Shown here in pieces: positions 35,680 to 45,015 of a stretch of 64,000 nt of DNA. Positions within the stretch are counted from its first letter, which is position 1. Every line of letters starts with the position of its first letter. The position numbers and the translations under genes were made by a program. Source of the stretch: Aerococcus urinaeequi. Its GTDB lineage: Bacteria; Bacillota; Bacilli; Lactobacillales; Aerococcaceae. Below the pieces are notes generated by a model that was given only the letters and a program-made list of their open reading frames with translations, had not been told where the DNA came from and did no database searches. The stretch is from assembly GCF_001543205.1 (NCBI RefSeq), contig NZ_CP014162.1, forward strand, positions 124,001 to 188,000. The letters are read 5' to 3'.

Positions 35680-36535
35680 CTAATGCTCCTCTCTGGATTC
35701 GCGTAAACTTTTTGGCAATTTGTTTGTTATTTTTCTGGTAATTGGTCATATAAATCATGGCATATAAAACATTGAAAATATATTCAATGGCAATTTGGGA
35801 GGAGAAAGTCCCTATTTTCAGGGAGTCTGACCGCTCCAAATCAACAGTTGTCAGCCAATGGTCAGTCATCCCCGCTAAAACTTTAGCGTCTAGGGACGAA
35901 ATCAAAATAGTTGGCACACTTTCAGCTTTCAAAATCTCAATAAATTGCTGGTACTTGACTGAATCCGCCCGGTAAGAGGTAAAAATGGCACAGTCAGACT
36001 TTAAAATATTGGATGCTACCCAGGCCTCATCCGCGTATTCTTCAGCAATCACAATGAAAATCCCTAATTTAGCGAGCTTATTCTGAAAAGACCGGGCTGA
36101 AATTTGCGTGTCGCCTTTGGCAAAAATAAATATCCGTTTGGCATCTAGCATAGTTTTCACACAGGCTTCAAAAGTCTGTTCATCCAAATTGACTTGCATA
36201 GCTTCAATCGTCTGCTTGGTCAAACTAGCCATTTTGTTGGCAATATCACTAGTCGAATCTTCCGGTACGAAGGGGAAATTGGCATCCACTGCCCCTTCTT
36301 TGAACCGATACTGCTGGGCATAGGCAATTAAAGCCACCCGAAAATCCCTGAAACCTTCAAAACCTAACTTTTGGGTGAAACGGACAATCGCTGAATGCGA
36401 GGTATAAGTTTTGGTCGCCAAGTCTCTTAAATTAAACTGGCTGGTCGCTAAAGGATTGCTCAAAATATAAGCCGCTATCCGTTTTTCATTGGGGGTAAAT
36501 TCTTGATCATTTTTAAGTGCTTGCACTAAATTCAT
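35672..36535 (-). CDS. MurR/RpiR family transcriptional regulator
   Basis: A 287-residue regulator: N-terminal RpiR HTH (about 1-77; TPNEKRIAAYILSNP, SHSAIVRFTQKLGFEGFRDFRVAL), linker, and a C-terminal SIS domain (about 130-265; IFIFAKGDTQISARSFQNKLAKLG). SIS domains sense phosphosugars. It lies between the oppositely oriented oxidoreductase genes and probably controls both transcription units from the shared intergenic region. It belongs to a coupled pair with the downstream oxidoreductase gene. Confidence 0.92.
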   Translation of the reverse strand: MNLVQALKNDQEFTPNEKRIAAYILSNPLATSQFNLRDLATKTYTSHSAIVRFTQKLGFEGFRDFRVALIAYAQQYRFKEGAVDANFPFVPEDSTSDIANKMASLTKQTIEAMQVNLDEQTFEACVKTMLDAKRIFIFAKGDTQISARSFQNKLAKLGIFIVIAEEYADEAWVASNILKSDCAIFTSYRADSVKYQQFIEILKAESVPTILISSLDAKVLAGMTDHWLTTVDLERSDSLKIGTFSSQIAIEYIFNVLYAMIYMTNYQKNNKQIAKKFTRIQRGALDD

Positions 36536-36658
36536 TTTCTCACCTTTTCCTGAAAGGGTTTCCTACTCTTAGCATTGTACGCTATCTGCCTGAAAATTGG
36601 TATAGAAGATGTCTTTTTGGTCAAAATGTTCAAAAGACCCCATTAAGTTGACCCCTTC

Positions 36659-36675
36659 CTGGCAGTTACTACCAG
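36659..36675. promoter_or_regulatory. Imperfect palindrome in the RpiR/oxidoreductase divergent region
   Basis: CTGGCAGT-T-ACTACCAG has one mismatched pair over 17 bases. It lies between the two divergent units and overlaps the likely promoter area of the 36750 gene, so it is a candidate RpiR operator. This is inference only. Confidence 0.35.
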
Positions 36676-36749
36676 AATAGCCAAATCGCTATCATTTTCC
36701 AATCAATACCGCTATATTTAAGATAAATACATTTATGGAGGTTATATTC

Positions 36750-37763
36750 ATGTTAAATATTGCTTATATCGGAAACGGTAAATCCACCAACCGCTACCAC
36801 CTACCCTTTTCTAGCCGCCTACCGGAAATTGCCAACATTCAAACGATTTACTCACGGTCTGGGAAAAGTGCTTGGCCAGCCCTTGAAGGCGTCCATTACA
36901 CGAGTAACCTAAATGATATCTATAAAGATGAAGCTATCAACCTCGTTGTCATTACAACACCTAACGCCAGCCACTATGATTTAGCCAAACAAACCCTTGA
37001 AGCCGGTAAGAATGTTCTGGTGGAAAAACCATTTGCAGAAACCCGCGACCAAGCCCAAGAATTATTCGACTTAGCCAAAGAAAAAGGACTTTTCATCCAG
37101 TGCTACCAAAACCGCCGCTACGATTCTGACTTCTTAACAACACAAAAAGTCATCGAATCAGGTGTTCTTGGCGACTTGATCGATGTAGAAATCCACTACG
37201 ACCGCTATAATCCTGAATTTTCAGAAAATTCAACTTATAGTCTAATCGATTCCTATACATACGGACTAGGGTCTCATTCCCTAGACCAAGCCATTTCTTA
37301 CTTTGGCATGCCTGACGACGTCCACTTCGACACCCGTCAAATTCTTGGTGCCGGTAAATTGAATGACTACTTCGACTTTGATTTAAACTACGGCAATTTA
37401 AAAGTGGCTGTTTCGGGATCATTAATGCGGTTTGAAGCCAGACCATCTTTTGCCATTTACGGCAAAAGAGGTGTCTTCATCAAGCAAACAAAAGACCGTC
37501 AAGAAGAACACTTGAAACTAAACTACACCCCTGATGAACCTGGTTTTGGCCAAGACCTGCCTGAACACTTCGGCACTTTGACCTATCTCGATGACAATGG
37601 TGTCTATCACAAGGAAGCGGTTGTTTCTGAACGTGGGGACTACCGTCAAGTTTACCGTGATATTTATGAATCGATTGTTAACGGCAAAGAGAAAGTCGTG
37701 AAAGACGAGGAAACATTGTTAGTGATGCAAATTATGGAAGACGGACAAGTCGACTTACATTAA
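36750..37763 (+). CDS. Gfo/Idh/MocA family oxidoreductase
   Basis: A 337-residue oxidoreductase with Rossmann NIAYIGNGKSTNRYH (less glycine-rich than usual but in place), the EKP motif (NVLVEKPFAETRDQ, about 93-106) and a C-terminal domain with the tyrosine-rich YRQVYRDIYESIVNG end. The start is ATG 36750, which has GGAGG 8 bases upstream. It is the first of two tandem plus-strand paralogues, divergent from the RpiR gene. The substrate is unknown. It is longer than its neighbour and clearly distinct in sequence. Confidence 0.9.
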   Translation: MLNIAYIGNGKSTNRYHLPFSSRLPEIANIQTIYSRSGKSAWPALEGVHYTSNLNDIYKDEAINLVVITTPNASHYDLAKQTLEAGKNVLVEKPFAETRDQAQELFDLAKEKGLFIQCYQNRRYDSDFLTTQKVIESGVLGDLIDVEIHYDRYNPEFSENSTYSLIDSYTYGLGSHSLDQAISYFGMPDDVHFDTRQILGAGKLNDYFDFDLNYGNLKVAVSGSLMRFEARPSFAIYGKRGVFIKQTKDRQEEHLKLNYTPDEPGFGQDLPEHFGTLTYLDDNGVYHKEAVVSERGDYRQVYRDIYESIVNGKEKVVKDEETLLVMQIMEDGQVDLH

Positions 37764-37792
37764 TTTTGACCCACTAAAGAAAGGAAACGATT

Positions 37793-38767
37793 ATGAAATT
37801 AGGAATATTAGGTGCTGGTAAGATTGTCGTGGATTTCCTATCAATGGTCCACGATATCCCAGCTATAGAATTGGTTGCCCTTTTGTCATCTGAAAGATCA
37901 TTGGTTAAAAACCAAGCAATGGCGGACGAACACGGGATCAATCAGGTGTTTACGGACGTGGCAGACTTACTAGCCAGCGATATCGATACCGTCTACGTGG
38001 CCTTGCCCAACCATCTGCATTATGAATTTGCAAAAAAGGCACTATTGGCCAATAAAAACGTGATTTGTGAGAAGCCATTCACCTTAAACTTGGCGGAGCT
38101 AGAGGAACTTGAAACCATCGCTTTGGAAAAAGATTTGGTATTAGTAGAAGCAATTACCAACCAACACTTCCAAAACTTCAAAGCACTGAAAGCAGACTTG
38201 GCTAAACTGGGGACCGTCAAAATTATTGAAGCCAACTACTCACAATACTCAAGCCGGTATGATGCTTTTATGGACGGTGAAATTTTACCAGCCTTTGATC
38301 CCAAAAAAGCTGGTGGTGCCTTAATGGACATCAATATTTATAACGTCCATTTACTGGTCGGCTTATTTGGTGCACCAAAATCAGCGACATATTATGCCAA
38401 TGTAGATCGGGGAATCGATACATCTGGCATGTTGATCATGGATTTTGAAGATTTTAAAGCGGTCTGCATCGGGTCAAAAGATACCGACGCCCCAATTAAA
38501 TCAACCATTCAAGGACGAAACGGTGCCTTAATTATCGATGGCCCAACCAATTCATTGGCTTCTTATGATTTGGCCTTGCGCGGAGAGTCTTCACAGACAA
38601 CCGACAAACGAATTCATAGCCACCGCATGTATGAAGAATTTGTTGAATTTGAAGACATCATCCGTACTCACGATATGGACCGGGTTAAAGCAAACTTAGC
38701 CCACTCTAAGGCGGTTATGGCAGTCATTGACCAAGCACTTGCTTCAGCAGATCTACAACTAGGATAA
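37793..38767 (+). CDS. Gfo/Idh/MocA family oxidoreductase
   Basis: A 324-residue paralogue: LGILGAGKIVVDFLSMV (Rossmann, 2-18), NVICEKPFTLNLAE (EKP motif, about 84-97) and KAGGALMDINIYNVHLLVG (about 169-187), the catalytic Lys/Asp/His region. It is 29 bases after the 36750 gene with AAAGGAAA upstream. A shared substrate pathway with the two other paralogues is plausible, since MocA enzymes often act in series. Confidence 0.92.
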   Translation: MKLGILGAGKIVVDFLSMVHDIPAIELVALLSSERSLVKNQAMADEHGINQVFTDVADLLASDIDTVYVALPNHLHYEFAKKALLANKNVICEKPFTLNLAELEELETIALEKDLVLVEAITNQHFQNFKALKADLAKLGTVKIIEANYSQYSSRYDAFMDGEILPAFDPKKAGGALMDINIYNVHLLVGLFGAPKSATYYANVDRGIDTSGMLIMDFEDFKAVCIGSKDTDAPIKSTIQGRNGALIIDGPTNSLASYDLALRGESSQTTDKRIHSHRMYEEFVEFEDIIRTHDMDRVKANLAHSKAVMAVIDQALASADLQLG

Positions 38768-38786
38768 TAACCACTGAAGTATACGA

Positions 38787-38827
38787 CAAAAGCCTATGGC
38801 ATCCACAATTGGGACCATAGGCTTTTC
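38787..38827. terminator. Bidirectional terminator between the oxidoreductases and ugpQ
   Basis: Perfect AAAAGCCTATGG/CCATAGGCTTTT arms around a 15-base loop. Confidence 0.93.
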
Positions 38828-38836
38828 CTTTGTAAA

Positions 38837-39574
38837 TTATTTTGATGCGTTTAAAGTTTCTAGTCCTAAGACCACATCGTCGGTAATAATATTGGTTACT
38901 TTAGCAGTAATTAGTTTTTCCATATCTTCAGATCGGTTTACTGTATAGGTGTTAATCCCGATATTGTTGGCTGCAAGATTGTCAAAATCTTCTGACTCTA
39001 GAGTCATGAAGAATGGATGGTAAAATTCATGCCCGTGACTAGCCGTATAATCACCTGGGTTCAAAATGCCACTCATAGTTAAAAGACCCGTTTTTAAGGC
39101 CGGATTTATCTTTTTGGCCTCAGTCATGGTGTAGTGTTGGAAAGAAGATAAGACTACTCGATCAATTAGGTCATATTGTTGGATCAGGTCATTCACCTTT
39201 TCAACTAGACCATCATAACGGAAAATATTGGTTTTTAATTCAATATTGACCATGATGTCCAAGGGTTGGAACCACTTGAAAAATTCTTCGAGTGTTGGAA
39301 TTTGAATGTCTTCATTTTCTTCAACTTGTCCTTGGAATTTGCCATAAAAATAGAAGGTTTTTAATTCCGCTAAGGTCATGTCCTTGATAAAACCCGTGCC
39401 ATTTGACGTCCGGTCAATGGTTTCATCGTGACAAATCACGACCTGACCATCACTCGTTAATTGTACATCAAGCTCAATACCCGTAATATCAAACTTGGCT
39501 GCTTCTTTAAAAGCCAGCACGGTATTTTCAGGGAATAACTTTGAATAGCCTCTGTGGGCAATAATGCCAGTCAT
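38837..39574 (-). CDS. ugpQ: Glycerophosphodiester phosphodiesterase
   Basis: A 245-residue GDPD. The catalytic motif IAHRGYSKLFPENTVLAF (about 4-21), the metal residues in IELDVQLTSDGQVVICHD and the NIELKT block are present. It releases sn-glycerol 3-phosphate from glycerophosphodiesters. No signal peptide is seen, so it acts in the cytoplasm after import. It is the last gene of the ugp operon, 12 bases after the ATPase gene, which supports assigning that transporter to glycerophosphodiesters/G3P. Confidence 0.93.
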   Translation of the reverse strand: MTGIIAHRGYSKLFPENTVLAFKEAAKFDITGIELDVQLTSDGQVVICHDETIDRTSNGTGFIKDMTLAELKTFYFYGKFQGQVEENEDIQIPTLEEFFKWFQPLDIMVNIELKTNIFRYDGLVEKVNDLIQQYDLIDRVVLSSFQHYTMTEAKKINPALKTGLLTMSGILNPGDYTASHGHEFYHPFFMTLESEDFDNLAANNIGINTYTVNRSEDMEKLITAKVTNIITDDVVLGLETLNASK

Positions 39575-39585
39575 AGGTTCACTCC

Positions 39586-40710
39586 TTATTCTTCGTGGTA
39601 ACGACGGTTTAAAATTGAATTACCTGTTGTTTTATCAAATAAGTATGCTTTATTTATATCAATTTGTAAATACACATCAGCATGTGTTGGCACTCTTCTC
39701 GCTGGACTTAAGCGCGCTGTCATTTCACGTTCTGAAGAATGGAAATCAAAGTAGACGAAGGTATCTGCACCCACTTGTTCAACATTTTTCGTTTGAACTA
39801 AAATAGTCTGGTTATCAAAACGGTCATTCTTATATTCAAAGTGCTCTGGGCGTAAACCAATTTGAATTTCTTGACCAGTTGCTTCTACTAAAATGTTATC
39901 CTGCATCTCTTGAGGTAATGGGAAGATTTCCTCGCTTGATTCAATTGCCGTACCATTTTTAGTTTTTACTAACCGACCGTTTATTAAGTTCATTTGTGGA
40001 CTGCCAATGAATTCCGCAACAAAACGATTCACTGGATTATTGTATAAGTTTTCTGGTGTATCAAATTGTTCAACGCGACCAGCATTTAAGACTGCAATAC
40101 GTGTCCCCATTGTCATCGCTTCGGTTTGGTCATGTGTGACATAGATGAAGGTAGTTTTTAATTGACGGTGTAATTCAACGATTTCAGAACGCATCGATAC
40201 ACGTAATTTCGCATCTAAGTTTGATAATGGTTCATCTAATAAGAAGACTTTTGGATTACGTACCATCGCACGACCTAAAGCCACACGCTGACGCTGTCCA
40301 CCAGATAAGGCACCTGGCTTCTTGTCTAAGTATTCTGTTAGTTGTAGTGATTTCGCTACTTCTTCAACTTTTGCATAACGTTCTTTTTTCGAAATACCTT
40401 CCATTTTCATTGCGAAGGCAATATTGTCACGAACATTCATATGTGGGTATAAGGCGTATGATTGGAAAACCATTGCGATGTCACGGTCTTTTGCAGGTAC
40501 GTTGTTGACAACCTCATCACCAATACGTAATTCCCCTTCAGAAATAGTTTCTAATCCTGCGATCATACGTAGGGTAGTCGATTTGCCGCAACCAGATGGT
40601 CCTACAAATACAATAAATTCTTTATCTTCGATGTCTAAATCGATATTATGGATTGCTTTAAATTCATCTTCATAAATTTTACCGACTTTATTTAATTGAA
40701 CTTTTGCCAT
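39586..40710 (-). CDS. ugpC: ABC transporter ATP-binding protein, UgpC/MsmK type
   Basis: A 374-residue CUT1-type ATPase: Walker A GPSGCGKST, signature LSGGQRQR, Walker B FLLDEPLSNLDAKLR, then a C-terminal OB-fold regulatory domain (about 240-370). It energises the UgpBAE transporter. In some Firmicutes such ATPases also serve other sugar importers. Starts at ATG 40710 with AGGAGG. It is the fourth gene of the operon. Confidence 0.93.
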   Translation of the reverse strand: MAKVQLNKVGKIYEDEFKAIHNIDLDIEDKEFIVFVGPSGCGKSTTLRMIAGLETISEGELRIGDEVVNNVPAKDRDIAMVFQSYALYPHMNVRDNIAFAMKMEGISKKERYAKVEEVAKSLQLTEYLDKKPGALSGGQRQRVALGRAMVRNPKVFLLDEPLSNLDAKLRVSMRSEIVELHRQLKTTFIYVTHDQTEAMTMGTRIAVLNAGRVEQFDTPENLYNNPVNRFVAEFIGSPQMNLINGRLVKTKNGTAIESSEEIFPLPQEMQDNILVEATGQEIQIGLRPEHFEYKNDRFDNQTILVQTKNVEQVGADTFVYFDFHSSEREMTARLSPARRVPTHADVYLQIDINKAYLFDKTTGNSILNRRYHEE

Positions 40711-40722
40711 TTTATCCTCCTA

Positions 40723-41610
40723 TTAACCTTTCACTGCCCCTGCAGTTAAACCTTTAACCATGTTCTTAGATCCGATAACGAAGATGGCTAGACTAGGTAT
40801 CATTGAAATAATAACACCCGCTACCATTAAAACTAATGATTGTGAGTCTACACTATTCAACATTGAAATCCCAATTTGAACAGTTCGCGCATTATCGTTA
40901 TTCGTTACTAGTAACGGCCACATGTACATGTTCCAACCTGCAAGGAATGACTGAACGGCCATCGAACCAAGCGTTGGTCTCAGTAATGGGAACATAATTT
41001 CAAATACAAATCGTAAATCTTTACACCCATCCATTTTAGCTGCTTCATAAATTTCATAAGGGAAGTTTTGTAGCGCTTGTGTACATAAAAAGATGTTAAA
41101 TGCTGAAGCCATAAATGGCAGGATCAACACAATAATTGAATCATTTAAGCCCCAACCAGATACCATCAAGAATTGAGAGATAATTACCGCTTCACCTGGT
41201 ACCATCATGGTAGAAAGGATTATGGCATACACTAATTTACTGCCTTTGAAATTTACAAATCTGAAAGCAAAACCGGCTAATAAGGATGTCAGAATCTGCA
41301 ATAAGGTAACAGATGTTGCTACGATAATTGAGTTGACGATATAACGACCTAAAGGGGCGATATCAAAAACTTGAACGAAGTTTGTTAACGTTGGGTTTTG
41401 CGGGAATAGAATTGAACTTGGATCATATAATTCAGCTGATGGTTTCAAGGCCATTAATACGGCATAAATTAAAGGAAACATCATAAAAAGCCACATGATA
41501 ACGTTAAGGACAATTACGCCTATTTGTTGAACTCTTTGCTGCATCAAATATTTTTGATCTTGTTTATTACGGTTAGTAACTGCTGTTGAATTTGCTTGCG
41601 TGCTGGCCAT
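40723..41610 (-). CDS. ugpE: ABC transporter permease, UgpE type
   Basis: A 295-residue inner-membrane permease of the MalG/UgpE class with six predicted helices and the EAA loop EAAKMDGCKDLRFVFEIMFPLLRP (given here in parts EAAKMDGC and FPLLRP). Its ATG overlaps the ugpA stop by one base (TAATG), so translation is coupled. It pairs with ugpA to form the channel for glycerol-3-phosphate or its diesters. Confidence 0.92.
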   Translation of the reverse strand: MASTQANSTAVTNRNKQDQKYLMQQRVQQIGVIVLNVIMWLFMMFPLIYAVLMALKPSAELYDPSSILFPQNPTLTNFVQVFDIAPLGRYIVNSIIVATSVTLLQILTSLLAGFAFRFVNFKGSKLVYAIILSTMMVPGEAVIISQFLMVSGWGLNDSIIVLILPFMASAFNIFLCTQALQNFPYEIYEAAKMDGCKDLRFVFEIMFPLLRPTLGSMAVQSFLAGWNMYMWPLLVTNNDNARTVQIGISMLNSVDSQSLVLMVAGVIISMIPSLAIFVIGSKNMVKGLTAGAVKG

Positions 41611-42503
41611 TATTTATTACTCCTTCCTCGAATGATGAACATGATAATAGTTAAAATCATAATGATGACAAATAAAACGACTGATTCTGCTGAGGCAAAT
41701 CCATACCGGTAATTCATAAAGGCATTCTTGTAAATATCGTAAACAATTACGTTCGTTGCTTCACCTGGACCTCCTTTAGTCAAGATATTGATTTGACCGA
41801 AACCTTGGAAGGTGTTAATCACATTGGTTACAATAACAAAGAAGAAAGTTGGCCCTAATGAAGGAATGGTAATATTGATAAATTTTTGAAAACTGTTGGC
41901 ACCATCAATTGAGGCACTTTCATATAAAGAATCATCAATACTCGCTAATCCAGAAGAGAAATATAAAAAGTTCATCCCTGAATTTAACCAGCCAGTTAAA
42001 ATCCCTACAACTACAAGAGACCATGCCGGATGAGTTAAAAGGTTCTGATTAGTGCCGATTAACTTGTTTACAATCCCTACCGTCGGGTTTAACATGACTT
42101 GGAAAATCATGGCCATACCTGCAGATGCAATAGCCATTGGCATCGCATAAGAGGTAGAGAAAAATCTAATCCCAGGAAATGACCGTTGACATAGCATAGC
42201 CGCTATTAGTCCGACTGTCACACCAAAAAGTACAACAATCAAAACAAACTGGAATGATACTATCATAGAGTTCCAGAATGATTTACTGGCAAGTAATTCA
42301 GCATAGTTTCTCAATCCAAGAAACTGAGACATTTGACCGAAAGAATCTGTTAGATATAGCGAACGGAAAATCGTTTGGATAAAAGGCCAAAACATAAATA
42401 TTGTTAAAACTAACAAAGCTGGTAACAAGTACATATAAGGTTGGATTCGTTCACCCAAGGTCTTCTTCGCTTTAATGATTACAATTTCATCTGTACGTTC
42501 CAA
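41610..42503 (-). CDS. ugpA: ABC transporter permease, UgpA type
   Basis: A permease of the MalF/UgpA class, about 297 residues with six helices and EAA loop ESASIDGANSFQKFINITIP. I place the start at a TTG at 42503 that has AAAGGAG 7 bases upstream. The longer in-frame extension to 42557 would run through the hairpin between ugpB and this gene and lacks a ribosome site. It is separated from ugpB by that hairpin. Confidence 0.9.
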   Translation of the reverse strand: MERTDEIVIIKAKKTLGERIQPYMYLLPALLVLTIFMFWPFIQTIFRSLYLTDSFGQMSQFLGLRNYAELLASKSFWNSMIVSFQFVLIVVLFGVTVGLIAAMLCQRSFPGIRFFSTSYAMPMAIASAGMAMIFQVMLNPTVGIVNKLIGTNQNLLTHPAWSLVVVGILTGWLNSGMNFLYFSSGLASIDDSLYESASIDGANSFQKFINITIPSLGPTFFFVIVTNVINTFQGFGQINILTKGGPGEATNVIVYDIYKNAFMNYRYGFASAESVVLFVIIMILTIIMFIIRGRSNK

Positions 42504-42517
42504 AATTGTGCTCCTTT

Positions 42518-42553
42518 CAAAATATAAAACAGCCGGAAAAAGCTTCCGGCTGT
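42518..42553 (-). terminator. Hairpin between ugpB and ugpA (partial terminator)
   Basis: A perfect 10-bp stem ACAGCCGGAA/TTCCGGCTGT with a 5-base loop. On the minus strand TTTTATATTTTG follows. It lies inside the operon, between binding-protein and permease genes, where it would lower readthrough and stabilise the ugpB transcript's 3' end. Confidence 0.85.
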
Positions 42554-42567
42554 ACAAAGTCTAAATC

Positions 42568-43914
42568 TTATTGATTCGTCGCATTGTAGTTCTCAAGCGC
42601 TGCATTTGTTTGATCAGCCATATTTTGAACTGCCTCTTCTGCAGTGATTTCATCATTTAATAGACGCTCTAATTCTGCTTCGAAGTACATACGTGCTTCT
42701 TGGTTTACACCAGATAAAGCACCTTGATCTTCAGGTCTTGCATCATGTAATTGGTCAATCGCTGTTTGGAATTGAGGGAATTCTGCTAAGTTATCTTTGA
42801 ATACTTGTTCGTCATGGGCATTTTTGTTTACAGGAAAGTAACCTGTGTCTGCATTCCATTGCGCTTGAACTTCAGGTGTTACTAGGTATTGCATGAAGTC
42901 CCAAGTAGCATCTTTCTTAGCTTCATCTTCAGATTCGATCATCCATAGAGATGCACCACCGATTGAAACGCCACCTTCATCTTCTGCAGATAATGCTGGG
43001 AAGTAAGCAGTACCTACTTCGAATCGGCCGTCAACTTCTGTTAAGATTTGGCGTAATGTTGCTGTTGAAGCTAAAGTAATTGCTGATTGACCTGAAACGA
43101 ACTCAGCTTGTCCACCTGTACGTCCTACGTTAGGTGCTACACCTTCATCTTGTGCTTTCTTCCAAGTTTCTAAGGCACGTAACATGCTACCGTTTTGGTC
43201 GAATGCAACTTCTGTTGGTGCAGCTTCACGGCCGTTACCATTGTTGTACATGTCTTCTTCATTTTTGTTGATAAATTGCTCAACGTACCAACCATAGATA
43301 GTTAATGACATTGGCATTTCAACGCCAGCTTCAGTTAATTGTGGTGAAATTTCAATAATTTCTTCAAATGTAGTTGGTGCTTCTTCGATACCAGCTTGCT
43401 CAAATAGGTCCGCATTGTAGTACATTAACGGTGTAGATGAGTTGAATGGCATAGAGTATAAAGTGTCATCTTTCGTATAGTAAGCTAATAAGTTTTCTTC
43501 TAGGTCGCCTAATTCAAATCCAGATTCGTCAACGTAATCTTGAACAGGTACTGTTAAACCTGAGTCGATCATGAATGTCATCCCTTGTTCAAATACTTGA
43601 ACTAAGTCGGCACCAACATCAGAACCAGAGGCAGATGAACGTAATTTTGTTAATGTTTCATCATAAGTTCCTTGATATTGCGCATTGACGAAAACTTCAT
43701 CTTGCGACTCGTTATATTGGTCAACGATTTTTTGTAGTGCTTCACCAGTAGACCCACCCATACCATGCCAGAATACTAATTCAGTTTCGCCCTCTGCAGC
43801 ACCAGTAGATGAGTTAGATGATTCAGAACCTGCACTAGCATTTCCACATGCAGCTAATAATGCAGCTGATAATAACCCCACACCAAAGCGCATAATATTC
43901 TTGTTAAATTTCAT
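42568..43914 (-). CDS. ugpB: Glycerol-3-phosphate-type ABC transporter binding lipoprotein
   Basis: A 448-residue solute-binding lipoprotein. The signal peptide ends in the lipobox LAAC (Cys22), followed by a Ser-rich linker. The mature part matches UgpB, with VFWHGMGGSTGEALQKIVDQYN and YQGTYDETLTKLRS near the N-terminus and the VNQEARMYFEAE end. Together with ugpQ in the same operon, sn-glycerol 3-phosphate or glycerophosphocholine-like diesters are the likely ligands. It heads the operon. Confidence 0.93.
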   Translation of the reverse strand: MKFNKNIMRFGVGLLSAALLAACGNASAGSESSNSSTGAAEGETELVFWHGMGGSTGEALQKIVDQYNESQDEVFVNAQYQGTYDETLTKLRSSASGSDVGADLVQVFEQGMTFMIDSGLTVPVQDYVDESGFELGDLEENLLAYYTKDDTLYSMPFNSSTPLMYYNADLFEQAGIEEAPTTFEEIIEISPQLTEAGVEMPMSLTIYGWYVEQFINKNEEDMYNNGNGREAAPTEVAFDQNGSMLRALETWKKAQDEGVAPNVGRTGGQAEFVSGQSAITLASTATLRQILTEVDGRFEVGTAYFPALSAEDEGGVSIGGASLWMIESEDEAKKDATWDFMQYLVTPEVQAQWNADTGYFPVNKNAHDEQVFKDNLAEFPQFQTAIDQLHDARPEDQGALSGVNQEARMYFEAELERLLNDEITAEEAVQNMADQTNAALENYNATNQ

Positions 43915-44327
43915 TGTCCTTATTTCCTCCCGAAAATTGATCTCAAATTTTTAACTCCGCTATTTATCTTAAACTACCAATATTAACTTCCAATCAATTT
44001 TAAGTATTAGTTTTGAAAATAATCAGTAAAGTCTTTAATTCGATTTCTTTACACTTAATTGATTTTATATATCAAATAAAAAACGATAAAAAGCCCTTTA
44101 TCATCAACTAAATAAAGGCAAATATACCGCTATACCGACTTTGATAAATATAATTTGTGTAAAGATTGTATATATATCTTTACAATTTCACGCCATAAAT
44201 GGGTATTTTTAAACTGTCAAATGGCTTATTGTTTATGCTAAAGTCATTCTTATATGTTTATACTTTAATTTTTAAGCGTATTTAGGTTACTATATAAGAA
44301 ATTAATGATGTAGGAGGATGGTCATTT
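43915..44327. other. Divergent intergenic region between ugp operon and acetyltransferase gene
   Basis: About 410 bases, very AT-rich. The region holds the promoters of both units, a 27-base inverted repeat TGTAAAGAT-N9-ATCTTTACA (44158-44184) and a shorter GATAAA-N6-TTTATC (about 44084-44102). I see no coding frame. The repeats are candidate operators. Confidence 0.55.
44158..44184. promoter_or_regulatory. Inverted repeat, candidate operator
   Basis: Perfect 9-base arms TGTAAAGAT and ATCTTTACA with 9 bases between. The centre-to-centre distance is 18 bases. It lies between the divergent ugp operon and the acetyltransferase gene. Confidence 0.5.
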
Positions 44328-44840
44328 ATGGCACGATTACAGCAATGCACCCTAGCCGATGTAGACGAGTTAAGAGCTGTCTCAATCGAAACTTATACGG
44401 ACACTTTTGGGGAATTTAATTCGGATGAAAATATGCGGATTTACTTGGAGGATGCCTATAACCGAGAGAAACTCACGGCTGAATTAGCAGAAACTAACAG
44501 CCAATTCTTCTTTTTGAAGGAGAATAATGAAACTATGGGTTATCTTAAATTGAATGTGGGCGAAGCACAGTCAGAATATGTGGGCGACAATCTCCTTGAA
44601 GTCGAAAGGATTTATGTGCGAACAGCTTTTCTACGCCACGGATATGGCACAAAATTAATTCAAGCTGCTGAAGAAATTGCACGTAGTCTAGGTGTGGCTG
44701 GTATTTGGTTGGGCGTATGGGAACATAATCAACGCGCACTTAATTTTTACAGCAAAATGGGCTTTCGCCATATTAGTCAACATTCCTTCTTCATGGCAGA
44801 CGACGAACAAATAGACTTGATTTATTATAAAGAATTATAA
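44328..44840 (+). CDS. GNAT family N-acetyltransferase
   Basis: A 170-residue GNAT protein. The acetyl-CoA loop is RHGYGTKLIQAAEE (about 104-117, fitting Q/RxxGxG/A), preceded by the strand LLEVERIYV and followed by GIWLGVWEHNQRALNFYSKMGF, the usual C-terminal motif B. The substrate is unknown. GGAGG lies about 10 bases before ATG 44328. It is divergent from the ugp operon and borders the degraded IS remnant downstream. Confidence 0.9.
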   Translation: MARLQQCTLADVDELRAVSIETYTDTFGEFNSDENMRIYLEDAYNREKLTAELAETNSQFFFLKENNETMGYLKLNVGEAQSEYVGDNLLEVERIYVRTAFLRHGYGTKLIQAAEEIARSLGVAGIWLGVWEHNQRALNFYSKMGFRHISQHSFFMADDEQIDLIYYKEL

Positions 44841-44893
44841 GACACAAAAATCCCTAGACAGTATAGGGGACCCAAAAAGTTAGACTAAATTTT

Positions 44894-44915
44894 GGCTCTT
44901 CGTCAAATAGGACTG
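44894..44915. mobile_element. ISL3-type terminal repeat (one end only)
   Basis: GGCTCTTCGTCAAATAGGAC is like the outer ends of ISL3-family elements. The partner end is not found on the far side of the transposase remnant, in keeping with loss of the transposase N-terminus. Inference from memory of the family's ends. Confidence 0.5.
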
Positions 44916-45015
44916 ATGAGTAATGTCTACCAGGTAATCATTAGATTGCCTGGTTTTTTATATACTCTTTTCCATTATTCATTTTTATCTTTATAATATG
45001 CTTTTGGAGCAGCCC

